Positions 38,862-52,092 of a stretch of DNA of 64,000 nt are shown in pieces. Below the pieces are notes generated by a model. It ran no database searches. It worked only from the letters and a program-made list of their open reading frames with translations, and had not been told where the DNA came from. Position 1 is the stretch's first letter; every line of letters starts with the position of its first letter. The DNA comes from Rachycentron canadum (lineage: Eukaryota; Chordata; Actinopteri; Carangiformes; Rachycentridae). The stretch covers positions 676,657-740,656 of the forward strand of contig CM076668.1 of NCBI GenBank assembly GCA_038496675.1, in the 5' to 3' direction. The position numbers and the translations under genes are program-made.

Positions 38862-40596
38862 CAAAATGATAACAAGGCTAATTTTCATATCTTACTTGCA
38901 ACAAATACAAGGCATTGCTTCAATCAGTTTCTGTCGTAGGATGATATTGGTATACAAAAGCACAATAAAATGAGGAAGACAGGAGTAGACTGTACACTCC
39001 TGTTGAGAAGGGTTTGCAGGCCTTTGGACACTCTTACACTACGAAAAGACCTATCATGCTCCACACAACAAATTCCACAGAGAATTGATTGGTCAGTGGG
39101 TTGCATTTCACATGTTAATCTGCCATCTCCAATGTTTTTGCTCCAGAGCAGGTCAGGTGTGCAGCGTGCATTGCCATGGCCATGTACGTCAACCACTGCC
39201 GCAATCCTGAGAACCAAGGGTTGAACCTGAAATTGCTTCTCTGAGCACAACCTCATAATTATCTGAAGATAAAAATCATGTTTGAAACAGTGTCCAAGCT
39301 TGTGTGAAGCAGAATTAGCAATGTTGCTAATTGGCATGGAGCTAATGATGGATGTCAGTGGGCTTTGATGCGTATTACAGTTTGCTTGTGTTGCAGTTGG
39401 TAGATAAGAGAGTCTAATAACAGTTAAAGAGCCAGCGGGGGAATGCTAATTTGCCACATAGAATCAGATCTAAGGGGTGCTGAGTAAATACCAGCCATTG
39501 GCTGATAGCCATTTATGTCCTACAAGACAGCCGGGAAACTGCAGCATCACGCTATTAATTGGATGTTTGCGTGTGTCTGTGTTAATATGTTTTGTCCTCC
39601 TGAGGACCAAATATCCTCTCAAGCATGTTGAGAGGATACATGTGAAACCATGTTCACCATGTGCAAGGCCAGTTAAAAAAATGAACGAAAATGAATGATC
39701 AGTAAGGGTCACTAAGAAAGTAAAAGTGTTTGTGTTGACAAATGCTCTTTATTCAAACAGGGCTTAAACAAACTCAGAATACTTTGTTCAGTTATAGATT
39801 ACTTTGTTTCAAGGGAATTTCAAGGCATTTCTAACTATATATATACATATTTATCCACAGTCCAAAAACAGAGAAAAACACAATACAATAAAAATCATAC
39901 AAAAAAAAAAAAAAACCTATTTTGGAGGATTTTGTTAATTCCAAAGCCCTGTGTCAGTATGGCTAATAAGAATGATTACAACACCAAATCTTGACATGTG
40001 TGTATTTTAGCTCGTGTCACAGCAATGTAGAGGGGACTGTTGTATCGGTTCACTGTTAGCCACACAGGCTAACCACACTGCCGGGGGTGGGCTGAGATAC
40101 AACAAACTTGGAGCTTTCAAACAGAGAGAGCAGCGAAACAATACGACTCAAATGTGTGTCTGGCAAATATGCAGCTGACAAATGCTTATTATCTTAGGAC
40201 AGTGACAAGATGCCATGACTGTTTGCCCTGCAAAGAGGGTACTGGTTCCAGCCATGTAATAGTTCTAGCACACACAGTATAGTGAACTTTACAAGTGCCA
40301 GGAGGTGGAATTTGTCACTGGTCTGTTTTGTCTTCATTTGAAGCTAAGCTAACTGCTGCCTCTGGTTACATGGTTAGCACACAGATATGAAAGCAGTGTC
40401 AGTCTCCTCAGTTAACTCTTAGTTAGTGAAGAAAGCGAACAGGTGCATTTCCACAATGTCAAACTATTCTTTTAAAGTAATCCAAACCTAGCCTTAATCC
40501 TCACTACCATCACTCAAGAGCAAAATTGTACTTTGTTCTTGTTCATTAATACATTTTACATTACCTTCATAAATAAAGCCTCAAAACTTTGCCTTC

Positions 40597-40619
40597 ATAT
40601 ATATATATATATATATATG
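40597..40619. repeat. (AT)n microsatellite
   Basis: Perfect AT run of about 23 bp. Confidence 0.93.
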
Positions 40620-41049
40620 AAATACACCTCATGCCAGCAAACATGACTTCAACTAAATGTTGTGGAAGAGAAAAATTGCATCAATTTGGTCACTTTACCA
40701 CATGTGGCAATATCTGTGTTGATGTTACTGTACAATAATTTTCTGCTTTCCTGGTAAAAAAAGAACTTCTTTATTGGTTCCTTGTAATATCACAGGTTTC
40801 TGTTGTAAATGAATCATCAGCTTCTTATGACCATCCAAATGCTTTCACCTTAAATATTAGAAAATATTAGACAGACTTAAAAATTATTCATAGAATCATT
40901 TTTGACTGGACCTTTAAACATTTTTTGGAAAAAGTCTGAATGAAAACACAACACAGAATGAAATATTTATATGAAATAACATAAAAAAAAAAAAAAGAGG
41001 CCAGATTCTAATCTCCTGCTGTCCTGGCACCAAGTTCAGAGGCATGCTG

Positions 41050-41350
41050 ACATGAAAACACGCAAGTCATCAGTTTCCTTGTGTATCAATTGTCTTTGAA
41101 ATTGCAATTTCCAAAGGCAAGGGCTGTTTAAGTGACTCACACAGCTCTTAATTGGAGTGCCAGTAACAGCTACGCTAACCCCGTTAAGTTGTTTCAGATT
41201 AGCATCAGTAAGACGGCTTGATTGCAGCTAATTCACTGGGATCACACAACACGAGACACTAATGGAGCTCCTAATGAGTGATCCATCTGCAAATGAGAGC
41301 TGAAGGCCACTTTGTTAACTTTTAAAGGGCTGGTCGCCTTGAGGTAAAAA
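41050..41350. promoter_or_regulatory. Candidate intronic enhancer (homeodomain-site-rich, repeat-free stretch)
   Basis: About 300 bp with no simple repeats and many TAAT/ATTA cores in different contexts (cttaattgg, gattagc, gctaattc, actaatgg, cctaatgag), plus cgctaacc and agtgactcac (AP-1-like). This texture resembles conserved non-coding enhancers near neuronal genes. Conservation cannot be judged from one sequence. Confidence 0.3.
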
Positions 41351-41963
41351 ATGAGGCGAGGAGACAGGGTGTGACTGAGTGACTAGATATTAAGACACTG
41401 AGGATGTTCAACAAAGAGCCATTTTACAAATCATTTAAAGGTCATGCTGGTGTTAACTGAAGCTCTGGGCCATGACCTTCATTGTGATTTATCTTTTTAG
41501 CATGTCTATCTTACTGCCGATATTTGTTTGTTATTGGCACCCTTTAATTGATTTTTCAATAATATAGCTGAGCCATTTCACTCTACTGTCATGATATTAG
41601 GTCTGTTTATTTCAGGTGGCACAAAGTAGAGAATTGATCAACAAGGGCCCTGCTCCAATGTTTTCTTGAAATGTCAAGCAGAATCCCTCGGGAGCCAGTG
41701 CTATCTTCTGTGAACATGAGCTGACAAAGCCAACTCACTGGGCTTCTCACAAAAATCCACACAATTAGACATATTCATTCTTTCTTGGTGGTGCTTGGTG
41801 TGGGAGGAACTTTGTAAAAAATTTGTATGTACTCAAAGGCGTCAAAAATCCATCAGCGCTGACAAAAGTATAATTAGAGCTTGTTCATTGAGTGACAAGT
41901 AAAGTAGATGGAAGAGTCAGTGTATTGACTATTAGATAGACAAAAGATAAACACACATTCATG

Positions 41964-41965
<2 letters not shown>

Positions 41966-41995
<30 letters not shown>
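41966..41995. repeat. (CA)15 microsatellite
   Basis: Perfect CA run. Confidence 0.94.
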
Positions 41996-41999
<4 letters not shown>

Positions 42000-42960
42000 T
42001 GCACACATTCTCCTCCTGTTAGGAGTAAGTATCCCCTGACACCATGGCAGTAGTGATCAATTCTCATTTGCATTACAGCCATGGTTCCCATTAAACTGGT
42101 CCACTTTTTCTCCTCTGGGACTTTATATGTCTCTATCACTGATTGTATCCCTCCTCCTTTCACTCCTTTTCCCTGGTTAGTGAGAAGTGGAAGATGCAGC
42201 TAAATCTTCAATTTGTTTCATGGAATATATTTTTCACGTATACATGCTATGTCGCTACAGCTGGTTTAGGAAATAAATGGGGTGTGTGTGGTATATGAGG
42301 AGTGGAAACAGCTACTACAATTCACCCCACCATTGGTCCAATCCATTATCGTCAGGCAGATTGTTAATAGAACCAATTGGTTTAATAGAACATCGATAGA
42401 GCTTGCTCCAGCCAAATTAAAAAGCTGTTTGGTGGAAGTCACTGTCTGCCAACATTTATATGCACTGTTACACCACTACAATCAGTCTTATCCATGAAGG
42501 CCTGAGGCATACAGTACACTTCCACTGTGGGGAACATGCTTAGAGACTAAAATCCTTTCCCAATAGCTCAACAAGCCTGCACAAGGCGAATCCTCATTAA
42601 CAAAGAGTTCTCATGAAGCTTTTCGGTTTACCATCAGACTTGTCAGGAACTCTGAAACCACGTTGCTTACTGAGCTAAAAGAAGAAGGCAAGTGGTGACA
42701 TGAACAGGGGAGAACGGTGGGTATAATCTTTCCTCCTGTTGTTGTGTTGCATTCTGTTCTTTGAAAACCAGCTCAGAACCTCTGTCAGTTGCTGCAAAGC
42801 TAAGCTTGGAATCATAAGCAAAAGTCTGTCTGAGTAATAAGGATATGGTTGTCACTTCCGATTACGGTATATGCGTAGTCTATTGAACTGGAGAGGAAAT
42901 CCCTAGCCTAGAAACCCCCTGTCCTGCATCTCCTTCTACATAAAGGAACGACATCGAGCA

Positions 42961-42986
42961 CTGTCTGTCTGTCTGTCTGTCTGTCT
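42961..42986. repeat. (CTGT)n microsatellite
   Basis: Six to seven CTGT units. Confidence 0.93.
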
Positions 42987-44585
42987 CTTTCTGTAATTGT
43001 TTTGAATATCAGAATTCTGATTTATGAGGGACCCATAAATGAGCTACAACTCCCTAACAGATTAATCTGCTGTCTGGTTTATATGTTGTTCTCTGTGGCG
43101 CTCCCCACAAATGTAGCCTACTAAAAAACAAAAGACTTGCCATCTGCGGCCCAACCAAAATATCTTGGAGACTGATGATCACAGGTACTCACTTCACTTA
43201 TTTCGTCCTCAACAAAGGCCACAAGTGATTGGCATACGCAGGATTTTTTACTTCTCACACAGTCAGAGTTTTTAATCCAATGTGACTTAATGGTGTGACT
43301 GAACTTTGCTGATCTGACCCTCACACCGTTGTGCACTTTAGGGTGCTGGTGGGAAGCTGGTTTTCGCAACTGTGCACTTCGATCATCGACATTGACTTCG
43401 ACATTGTGACGATGGTACACTGCGCTCAGGAGTGAGATGATATTTCCTGTATGGAACGTTTTGCAGCTTTTGTAGCATTTCCTGTGTGTGCATTACGTTT
43501 CTGTATACTAAGTGGGTACTTCTTGTTGTCAGTAGGTGGTGCTATGACTATGACTTCATGTCAGCAAGCACATGTCTTCAGTCTGTGACTCTTATCAAAT
43601 GAGAATATTTTCCTAAAGACTGAAGTGATACTTTCCAACGCACCTGCACCTCAGACATTCAGATGTGCAAATATCTTCATGAAGCAATATCTAAGAAAAC
43701 AGCCTCATAACTATCATCACATTTTATGTAATTCTTTTCCAAAGAAATTTTAAAAAAGATGCCACCACAAAATGTGGTAGGGTGGGTGACATAACAAATA
43801 TACTCAGTATGTCTCATGGCTTGTTCAGCATTCTGTTGTGTACATAAAATACATGTGGCTTCCACTGTCTCAACATGCAGGTACTAAAATAGTTAAAAAA
43901 TTTACGTCATTTTTTTTTTTTAATGTCTCTGTCATATTCAGATTCAACTGCTAGACCGAAACTATAGTGAAAGAAGTCACTCTTATGTAAAGTTGCTGGT
44001 ATGGTTTCAATATCCTTCTACTCTAACCTGTCAATATGGGCATGGAAATTAAATACAAGAGATTTGTGTTTCAGCTCTTGGAGTTAAATGTCTTTATAAT
44101 AAATGTATTGCTTTGAGTTCTGTTTTCTTTTTGCATGCAACTTTAAAATTGTTAAACTAAAAACCACGAATAAATATAAAGTAAATAACAATACTGTAAT
44201 ACAAATGTTGCAGGGACTAGAATCATCATGCTGTGTGATGTGATTTTTGGTGTGAAATGGCACATTTATGAAATAATTTAGAGGAGATTTCAAAATATGT
44301 AGCCACATATTGTGTAATTGCAATATCACTGTCCCGAAAAAGCAGCATGTTTATAGCCTGCAACTTGACTTACATTACAGCCCTTAACACACGACTGAGT
44401 AAGTTGCCACGCTGCTGCCAAAGTCAGCACAGTCGTCTTTTTGGCCACTACACAGGCAGTCATCCAGACTGAGTTTATGCACATTCACTGGCAAAGTAGG
44501 GAACAAATAGCATGGCCTAAAGAGTCTACACACCCCTAAATCCAAACTACTGCCTCACAAGAATGCAGGCAGATTGCTTCATGCT

Positions 44586-44588
<3 letters not shown>

Positions 44589-44665
<77 letters not shown>
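44589..44665. repeat. Long (AC)38 microsatellite
   Basis: Perfect, uninterrupted AC run of about 77 bp, the longest perfect dinucleotide run in the window. Confidence 0.97.
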
Positions 44666-44666
<1 letters not shown>

Positions 44667-45899
44667 TTTCAAGCTGGGGATGAGATCCTGATACCAACTC
44701 AGTATCACATGATATACATAGCAAACTGATCAATATCTAATCCACTGTAATGTACTGGACAGATGGACACCATTCCATGTGGGAATGTAGAAATGAATGG
44801 ACAAAAGGTAAAGATGCAAAAGAAATTTCCACGGGTGCACAAAACAGGGGGGCACAATCCCCCAAGAGGCAGGCAAAAGTGCCAACAAATGCAATTTTTG
44901 TACTTTCACAGGTGATGAGTTATTTTCTCCATCTCTTACCTGTCATCAGCAACAACAGATGGACGATGAAGTCTAAAGTCCCTCACCCCTTTGACTGACT
45001 GTCACTTTCAATTTCTGTCTTTATTCATTCCTCTCGCTTCTTTTCAACGCCTGTCTCTTTCTGTCCATCCCTCTCTACATCATCCTCTATATACAAGTCC
45101 TTCCAGCTATTGTAAAAGAGGTTGCTGCTTATTTCCATGCATAGTTCATTCTCTCTCTCCATCTCAGACTTCTTCCTCCACCTGTAACTCCCAAAAAAAT
45201 TAGTTTTCTGATAAAATATGCCACAATCAGTCAAAACCTCTGAATCAGGTGAATCATTTTACATACAGAGCAAGGTTTCCCTGTTTTTCATCATCATCAC
45301 TAAAATGAAACATCTGTGTCATCCATTGGAAGTTGCAATTCTTTCTTGTGTGTGTGGAAAATGTGTGCTTAAAGAAAATACAATCAAACGTAATTATCCT
45401 TGCGGACGTAATCATAACCAGCTCCCTCTTTTCCTGAGCGCCATGATCAGACTGTAATATGACCAACAGGGAGAAAGAGCCAAACACATCTATACACACC
45501 CACACAAACACACTGGCACTCATTGATCCATTTTATCTCAACATCATAGTAAGATCTATCATTGACAACTGCAGTGTGTGTCTGAGTGAGACAGAGTTTA
45601 ATCATCCCTAAAGGACACCAGCTCTGAAAGCATCTCAAGACACCATTCAAATGGTTCAAATTGCAAGTCTGGAGGGGAGGGCAGATATTTTCTTCAAGCA
45701 TCTGATGCATCACAACAAAGCTAAAGAACGGCAAAACAGCTAAAGTGAGAGGGAAAAGTGCAAGTTCACCATTTGCTGATGCTACTACATTTGCTGATAC
45801 TGCTGTTGAAATTGTGTGTTTCTAGTACTCTTTGGTGTTTATGTTGCTTTTAGTTGTACAGTCAAATTCAGATTGAACATCTGTGACAGCTTTGATGAC

Positions 45900-46200
45900 A
45901 ATTTAAAACCTAAATATATGATATTGCCAGTAGTGGGTGGTAAGTGGGTAAGGGGATTTCTGATGTAGCACGAGGGCTCCATTTAGTGGTAGCATGATGG
46001 ATTCATTCCATTTAATTATATAATCAGAGGTGTTGTGTAGATGTGTATACGAGTTTTTTTCATTTGTCTTGACTTTGTAGGAAGAGAAGTACATTGTCTG
46101 CATATAAGATGATTTCATGTATTTTCTAATTAGTTCAGGTATGTGAATTACTTGGAGAGTGGTTGTCTTTCTATCTTGTTCATTCATTAAAATAGATAGT
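45900..46200 (-). mobile_element. L1-like LINE reverse transcriptase remnant
   Basis: On the minus strand around 46105-46060 one frame reads HEIILYADNVLLFLQSQDK, the L1-type reverse transcriptase catalytic box with the second D of YADD changed to N. Downstream, another frame reads IKWNESIMLPLNGAL, corresponding to the usual INW-KSE-MPL segment, and near 45930 a YLGI-like region. Frame changes separate the parts. This is a dead copy from a lineage different from the YMDD LINE at 34567-35628. Confidence 0.75.
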
Positions 46201-48099
46201 GGTTGTTTGTTCATGGATGCACAGAAACAAAATAACAGTTTACTCTTGAAACAGATGAAAAAGTCTAAATTTGATATCTTTGAAGCAAGCCGGGTCACAA
46301 GGAGCATTTTGCAGTGAAGTGTATGAGTTTTAATCAGATTTATAGAATTTTCTATTTGAATCTATGGATTTTTTTTCCCAGATTTTCATAATGTATTTGA
46401 CTAAGTTATGAGTTTGAGAGGAGGTGGTGAGATTTTGCTAATAACTGTACCGATACCATGCTGAGACTTAAAAACTGAATGTAGCATTTTGCATTTACCG
46501 CTAAACTGCAGCAAGAGATTCCTATTTTCTGTCTACCACATTTTTGTTATCTGAGCCCCTCTCTAATAAATAAAACTGCAAGCTCTGCATCACTTAACAA
46601 AGTAAAAATGTTCATTACATGCACAGAGAAAAAAGTGTACAAAGCAATTGCAAAAACCCATACAGTAGACTTTACCAAGCATAAACTCACGCACACTGCC
46701 CAGCTGCATCTGGTTTACATTATCTCGTCGATGGTGGGGAAGTGCATTGGCGCCCTGCTCCCATTGGTCCTTTGCTGCCGGCACTGCTTTTAATTGGTGT
46801 TTTAGTGCCAGACCCTCAAGCTCGTGCTCAAATACACACTCACCCCTAGCTAGGGCTGCAAAGGGGGAACTTCTTGAAAAAAAAGGGGGTAACAGTGGCC
46901 AAAGTTTAAAAGTTGAGCTAATTGGGAACTATTTTCTTCTTGTCTTGCTCACATAGACACAAGCATTTGACTTATTATGCACAATTAGCAGAACACCACA
47001 GTGCGTGTATATTTGTGGGAGAGAACGAGTTTGTTAATGAGAGAAGAGGTAAGAAGTTTAAGCGTATCACAGAGTTACTGGCACTACAAAAACTTAAATA
47101 AAACAAATGCAAAATGCTGCATCAATACACATCCCAAGGATACCTGTTTTTGTCTTTCCAGGCACAACTGTGACTGATCACAGAGTGAATCAAGCACAGA
47201 AATCCATCAGAAATATGCATCTGTGCACCAGTCTATATAACGTTAGTGAAACTTTCACTTAATAGGAATAACACTGATGCTCAGCGTATCAGCTGCATCT
47301 GTGGATCAGTCGATATCTGAGCTTTGGCCAAGTAGGCATCAGTTACCCCTCTTCATGCCTCAGAAAGAGATATATAGAGCTGAGCCTGTGGATCTCTCTC
47401 TCTCTCCTGTTGGTGTTTTCTTGTATATGCACTATAACTGTATAAAACCAGAAAAAGACACATAAGTTAGAGAATATGAGAAACCTCGTTTTGCATGATT
47501 TTGTAGTGAAGGACATCGTAAAGCTGCAGAACAACAGTAATTCTAACTACATGCTTCCCTCCTTACACAGTTGTTATGAATATACAGCTGAAGGAGCAGG
47601 AGCAGCTGCAATATGGATTAATGAATATTAAATGACCAAAACACAACTGTATAATGGAAGTCAGTGTGCACAACCAATAAAGTAGTTACACTTCATACCA
47701 TTTGTAGAATCACCACTTGCAGTTTGCACGTTTGTACAAATTAAATAAATGAAGAAGCAAAACGTCAGCGGTGCTAGAAGAGAGAGCCGAACTAGCAGTC
47801 TTTATGCTAAGCCCCGGGCTGTAGCTTCAGAGTTAATGGAAAGACACAGTGGTATCAATTTTCTTGAGAGTATGTCCTCAAATGTTCAATAAGTCCTTTG
47901 AATGAATATATCTACCAAACTATATTTTATATATTTTTATATATTATTCCACAACTATTATTGCTATTATTGGATTGCAATTTTGCAACAAAAATACTGT
48001 AGAAGCTCAAACCACTCCTTCAACATAGTCCACTTTGCTGTCATTAATCCATGTGTTTTTGTGTTCCAGCCTCTGCACAATGTAATTTGAAGACATAAC

Positions 48100-48195
48100 A
48101 TTTACATTACATTTACCCCTTTGGCATTTTGATGTTTTTATCCAAAGCAACTTATAAATTGAGGTACATCAGTAAGTAACAGTTCAATAACAAGT
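48100..48195 (+). repeat. Fragment of a common fish interspersed repeat
   Basis: The phrases acatttacattacatttacc, gttttta-tccaaagcaactt and gaggtacatcagtaag match a dispersed fish repeat recognisable by its TTTATCCAAAGCGACTTACA-like core. Family not assigned. Confidence 0.55.
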
Positions 48196-49246
48196 AACAC
48201 AATTCCATGTAAAAAAAAAATTACCCTTTATGTTAATGTAAAATCCAGGAATTGTGAGTGAACAGCATTCTCACTATGGCCCAAAGGCAGCGTGGATTAT
48301 GCTTCCCTAGAAATTTCAGAAACTTTGAGATATGGCTTTGATTTATTTTGACACATTATTTGCACATTTTAGTTATTGCCATTAGCATCACTGTAATCAG
48401 TTGGTTTGTCTAATTAATTAATCTATACAGTTTTCTCTTGAATAATAAAAAGTCATAGTTTTATCTTCAGATGACAAGCTTCAAGTTAAATTTATTTTAT
48501 TTGTGTACATATATATGTGGAGGCAAATGGCAAACAAACATTTACAACATGCACTCGCTGAATTTGTTTTTGCCATTTTCTTTAAATAATTAAAATAACA
48601 ATTGAATTGAACAATTGAATCCAAGCTGACAGCAGTGGTGTCATGGAAATAAATCTGATAATTTCACTGATCTTTTTTCCATTATAAATTCAACTTGTGA
48701 AAATTTCAAGAACTGATTTAACTGGTATTTTCCAAATACACAAATTCAGAGTGAAAAATTCAAGTTTTGAAAAATAAAAAAAAATCATACATATCAAAAT
48801 TGCTCAGATTTGACAGGTAAAGTTGTAATTCCATTTTTTTTTTCCCGAAGTTAAAATTTAAGAATCAACAACTGGGCTACCAGGGATAATTTTGTCTCTA
48901 ATGCTCCGTTGGTTAAGTGACATCCATGAGATGAATCTGATCGGACAGATTTACTTCCAAATGATTCCACAAAGGACCAAAAGGTTTTTTGAAGATACCT
49001 CTCAATCCTCCAAGTAAAGACAAGTAAGGGGTTTGACCGATTGAATAAAAAAATATGGAAGGAGAAGGGAGGGAATAATAAAGCAAGACAGAAATCTACA
49101 GACAGAAAGAAAACAACCCCCCAAAAGAACAAGCACGGGGTAGAGAGGAGAAACATAGAGGGAGAGAGTTCTTTGAAGTGTCAGGCTACTTGTTTGGCTA
49201 CTGGTGGCACTTCTAATGAAAGCTGGGCTGTGGCTGCTCTGTGTGG

Positions 49247-49262
49247 GTGTGTGTGTGTGTGC

Positions 49263-49319
<57 letters not shown>
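49247..49319. repeat. (GT)n microsatellite with GCGT interruptions
   Basis: GT run of about 73 bp with gcgtgcgt near 49261. Confidence 0.96.
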
Positions 49320-49320
<1 letters not shown>

Positions 49321-49570
49321 TGTGCACTGGGTAGACTGAAAGGTCTGTGCAGCGCTTGACTCTCCATAAAAGTTCAACAGCCACAGGGCTTTGGAAGAAG
49401 GCCATGCTACACCACAACACGCTGGCCCCCGAACCTGCCTTATGCATGCTCCAGACGCCCACACACACACACACACTAAACATCAACACAGGCCCACAAA
49501 GCACACAATGCTGAGATCATCTATAAAGCCACAAATATGGGCAATCAAATTTTGGGAATAAAACACATTC

Positions 49571-49650
49571 ACACACACACACAAACACACACACACACAC
49601 ACACATACACATATACACACCACACACACACCACACCACACCACACCACA
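49571..49650. repeat. (CA)n microsatellite passing into a CCACA array
   Basis: Interrupted CA run ending in four CCACA-type pentamers (49630-49650). Confidence 0.95.
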
Positions 49651-50837
49651 AATTGGCAAAATCCAACCATCTCGTCATAGGGTCAGAACCGTAACACGAA
49701 TGCAAAAAAGATGGAAAGTATGACAATCGCAATGAGTAGGACACAAAGTAGAATGCATTAAAAGTAGCACATGAAATATTAATTTAAGAGTTTGAGTTAA
49801 TACAAACCAAACCAACACCAGAGACACACAGACATGCTGTGTTTGCCTTTGAACAGGAAGCAGAAATGACTCAGACTGCTGCTAACTAGACCATCATTCC
49901 CTGGATGCTCCAGTGTGCTGCCGCCTCTGTCTTTTCCCTGCTCCGTCTGTGCCTTGTGTGTGTGCACGATAACTGCATTGCTCTCCCCACGGCACTGTCC
50001 TGCCTCAGCGGACAAATTTGACCACTCTCCTTACACACATTCACACACCGTCACACAAATATTGTTTTATGGTGTCTGTAGTTCAAAGATAATGCCCAAA
50101 TCAAACACACAGGCACATATTTTTAGTATTACAATCTTTTTAAAAGCGTATTAATCACACAAACACTTGCAGGACCTCACACAGTTCTTCAGCTCAACAG
50201 CAAAGAGTATTGTAAGAATAATATAGAGATTTCAAATATCTTACCAGACACATACACACCTTCAACTGACTCTTGATAAGTGAGACAGTGATCTGTACCA
50301 CAACCATAACAACTCCAACACAAGTCAATCTGTTAGACAAAGAAGTGAAATAAACGCTTTGTAAACACTCTGTTGATCACTGTAAGTTGGCCTGCTGAGA
50401 TGGGCCACGAACCAATATGGTCACTCTTTTGGTGCTGCAGCAGTGGCTGTGGGAAGCTGTTTTTGATTCACAACTCAAGCTGTGAATCTGAAGTTCATTG
50501 TAAATAAATGTCCTTGAAATCATCATCAAGAAATGATACATCGTATAATTCCCAAACTTGTTTGAGAATCAACAGATTTCTTATTCTTCAGCATCATCAT
50601 AATCCATGGGTACATTGTAGACAAGGACTGCAACATTGGTGCAGCAACATAAACAGACTGTGAAAACACTGCTTCATGCCAAGGAACACAGTGTTCTTTA
50701 GTGGAGCAGTGGACTTGCAGCCATGACAGTCAATTCCTGGTTGAACTTGATGATGCTATCACTGTCAATGAAGTGTTTCCTAGGTTATATATCAAACCTG
50801 TTTCAACACATGCAAGAGATAATAGTGTGCCCAGAAA

Positions 50838-51120
50838 AGGAGAGGCAATAAAGGAGAGAAAGTGAGAGGAAATAAAAAGAACAAAAAACAAAGGGAAAGA
50901 GAAAAAAGAGAGGGGAAGAGGGAAGGAAAGAAAATAAAAAGGGGAAGGAAGTAAAGGAAAACAAATAGAAAAGGGAAGGAAAGGAAATAAAAGAAAGAAA
51001 TGAAAAGTAAGATAAGATAAGATAAGATCAGAGGAGAGGAGAGGAGAGGAGAGGAGAGGATGAGAGACGATGAAGAGAGGCATAGCTGTAGGATTCAGGG
51101 TGGTGAGGAGAAGAGGGAGG
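50838..51120 (+). repeat. Long purine-rich tract ending in (GATAA)n and (GAGGA)n
   Basis: About 280 bp in which the plus strand is overwhelmingly A and G. It contains (GATAA)4 at 51009-51028 and (GAGGA)6 at 51030-51060. Minus-strand open frames here (Pro/Phe/Leu/Ser-rich) are by-products. Confidence 0.93.
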
Positions 51121-52092
51121 GAACAGTCGGCCATTCCCTGTGGTGCTGTTTACATGAAATCTAATGTATCTCAAGGGACTGAGGATAATTAAGATAATTC
51201 GCAATCAGTCACTAACCACCACAAAACAGCCCCCACTTCACCTCCTCCCCCTCTACAGGCCTCCCCATATTCTCTTACTGTTTTCATTGACACTCCTTCA
51301 GCTGTTTTTTGAGCCACTCTGCCATTCTGGTGAATTTTCAGGACTGACATATCCATTCACTCATAATATGTAAGCAAGTGACTGCTGACTCTAAATGGTA
51401 TACACGTCGTTTCCTGCAGTGCAATACAATGAAACTGCTGAGCAGCTACGTACAGTTTGTTCCTAAAATGCTTGATTATGGGCAAAACAACAGACATAAA
51501 AGACATACATCTCAATGTTTTAATACATTGGCATGTCCCTGCACGCAATGGACTGATAATCCAGGAAACAGTGCCATCAGAACAAAATAAAAAAACAAAA
51601 AAAAACAAGAGTCTGTCTTTAGTTACTGAGGCTTGAAATTAAGATCAGTATATGATTCATAAACCACAGTAATGGCTCTTTTGCTAAGTACTGTTTGTTC
51701 TTTCAATAAAACTATGCATGCAAATATACTCAGCCAATAAACCACCCACAAACCATATTACTTACTGTTCTGTTTGTCTCCCCAAAGTAGTTTTTGAAGG
51801 GTATTTACACATTGTTTGTTTGAGTCATTGAGAGCAGTTGGGAGTCACCAGCCAGGGATCAATACATGGGACTGTAATGATAAAAGTTGCCCTCACCAAG
51901 CCCCTCTGTCACTGAACAACAGACCCACAAACACAGTAAGACTAAAATCTGGTTTGTGTTGTCAGTGTGATGTGGGTGATGTGGCTGTTAATTTCACTGC
52001 TGCAATCGGCATTCTCCTGGGTCAAATGTCTCTGTAGTAGTGATGGCCATTTATCGGCTTCAACTCCACTCAGCAGTGGCATTCAAATGACA

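Noticed and set aside
38924..39337. 137-codon open frame on the minus strand
   Set aside because: No recognisable motif; overlaps a candidate non-coding conserved stretch.
42961..42990. CRISPR-like or other array
   Set aside because: It is a simple CTGT microsatellite; there are no direct repeats with spacers anywhere in the window.
50730..51134. 134-codon Ser/Phe/Leu/Pro-rich minus frame
   Set aside because: Translation of the pyrimidine side of the purine tract; low complexity.
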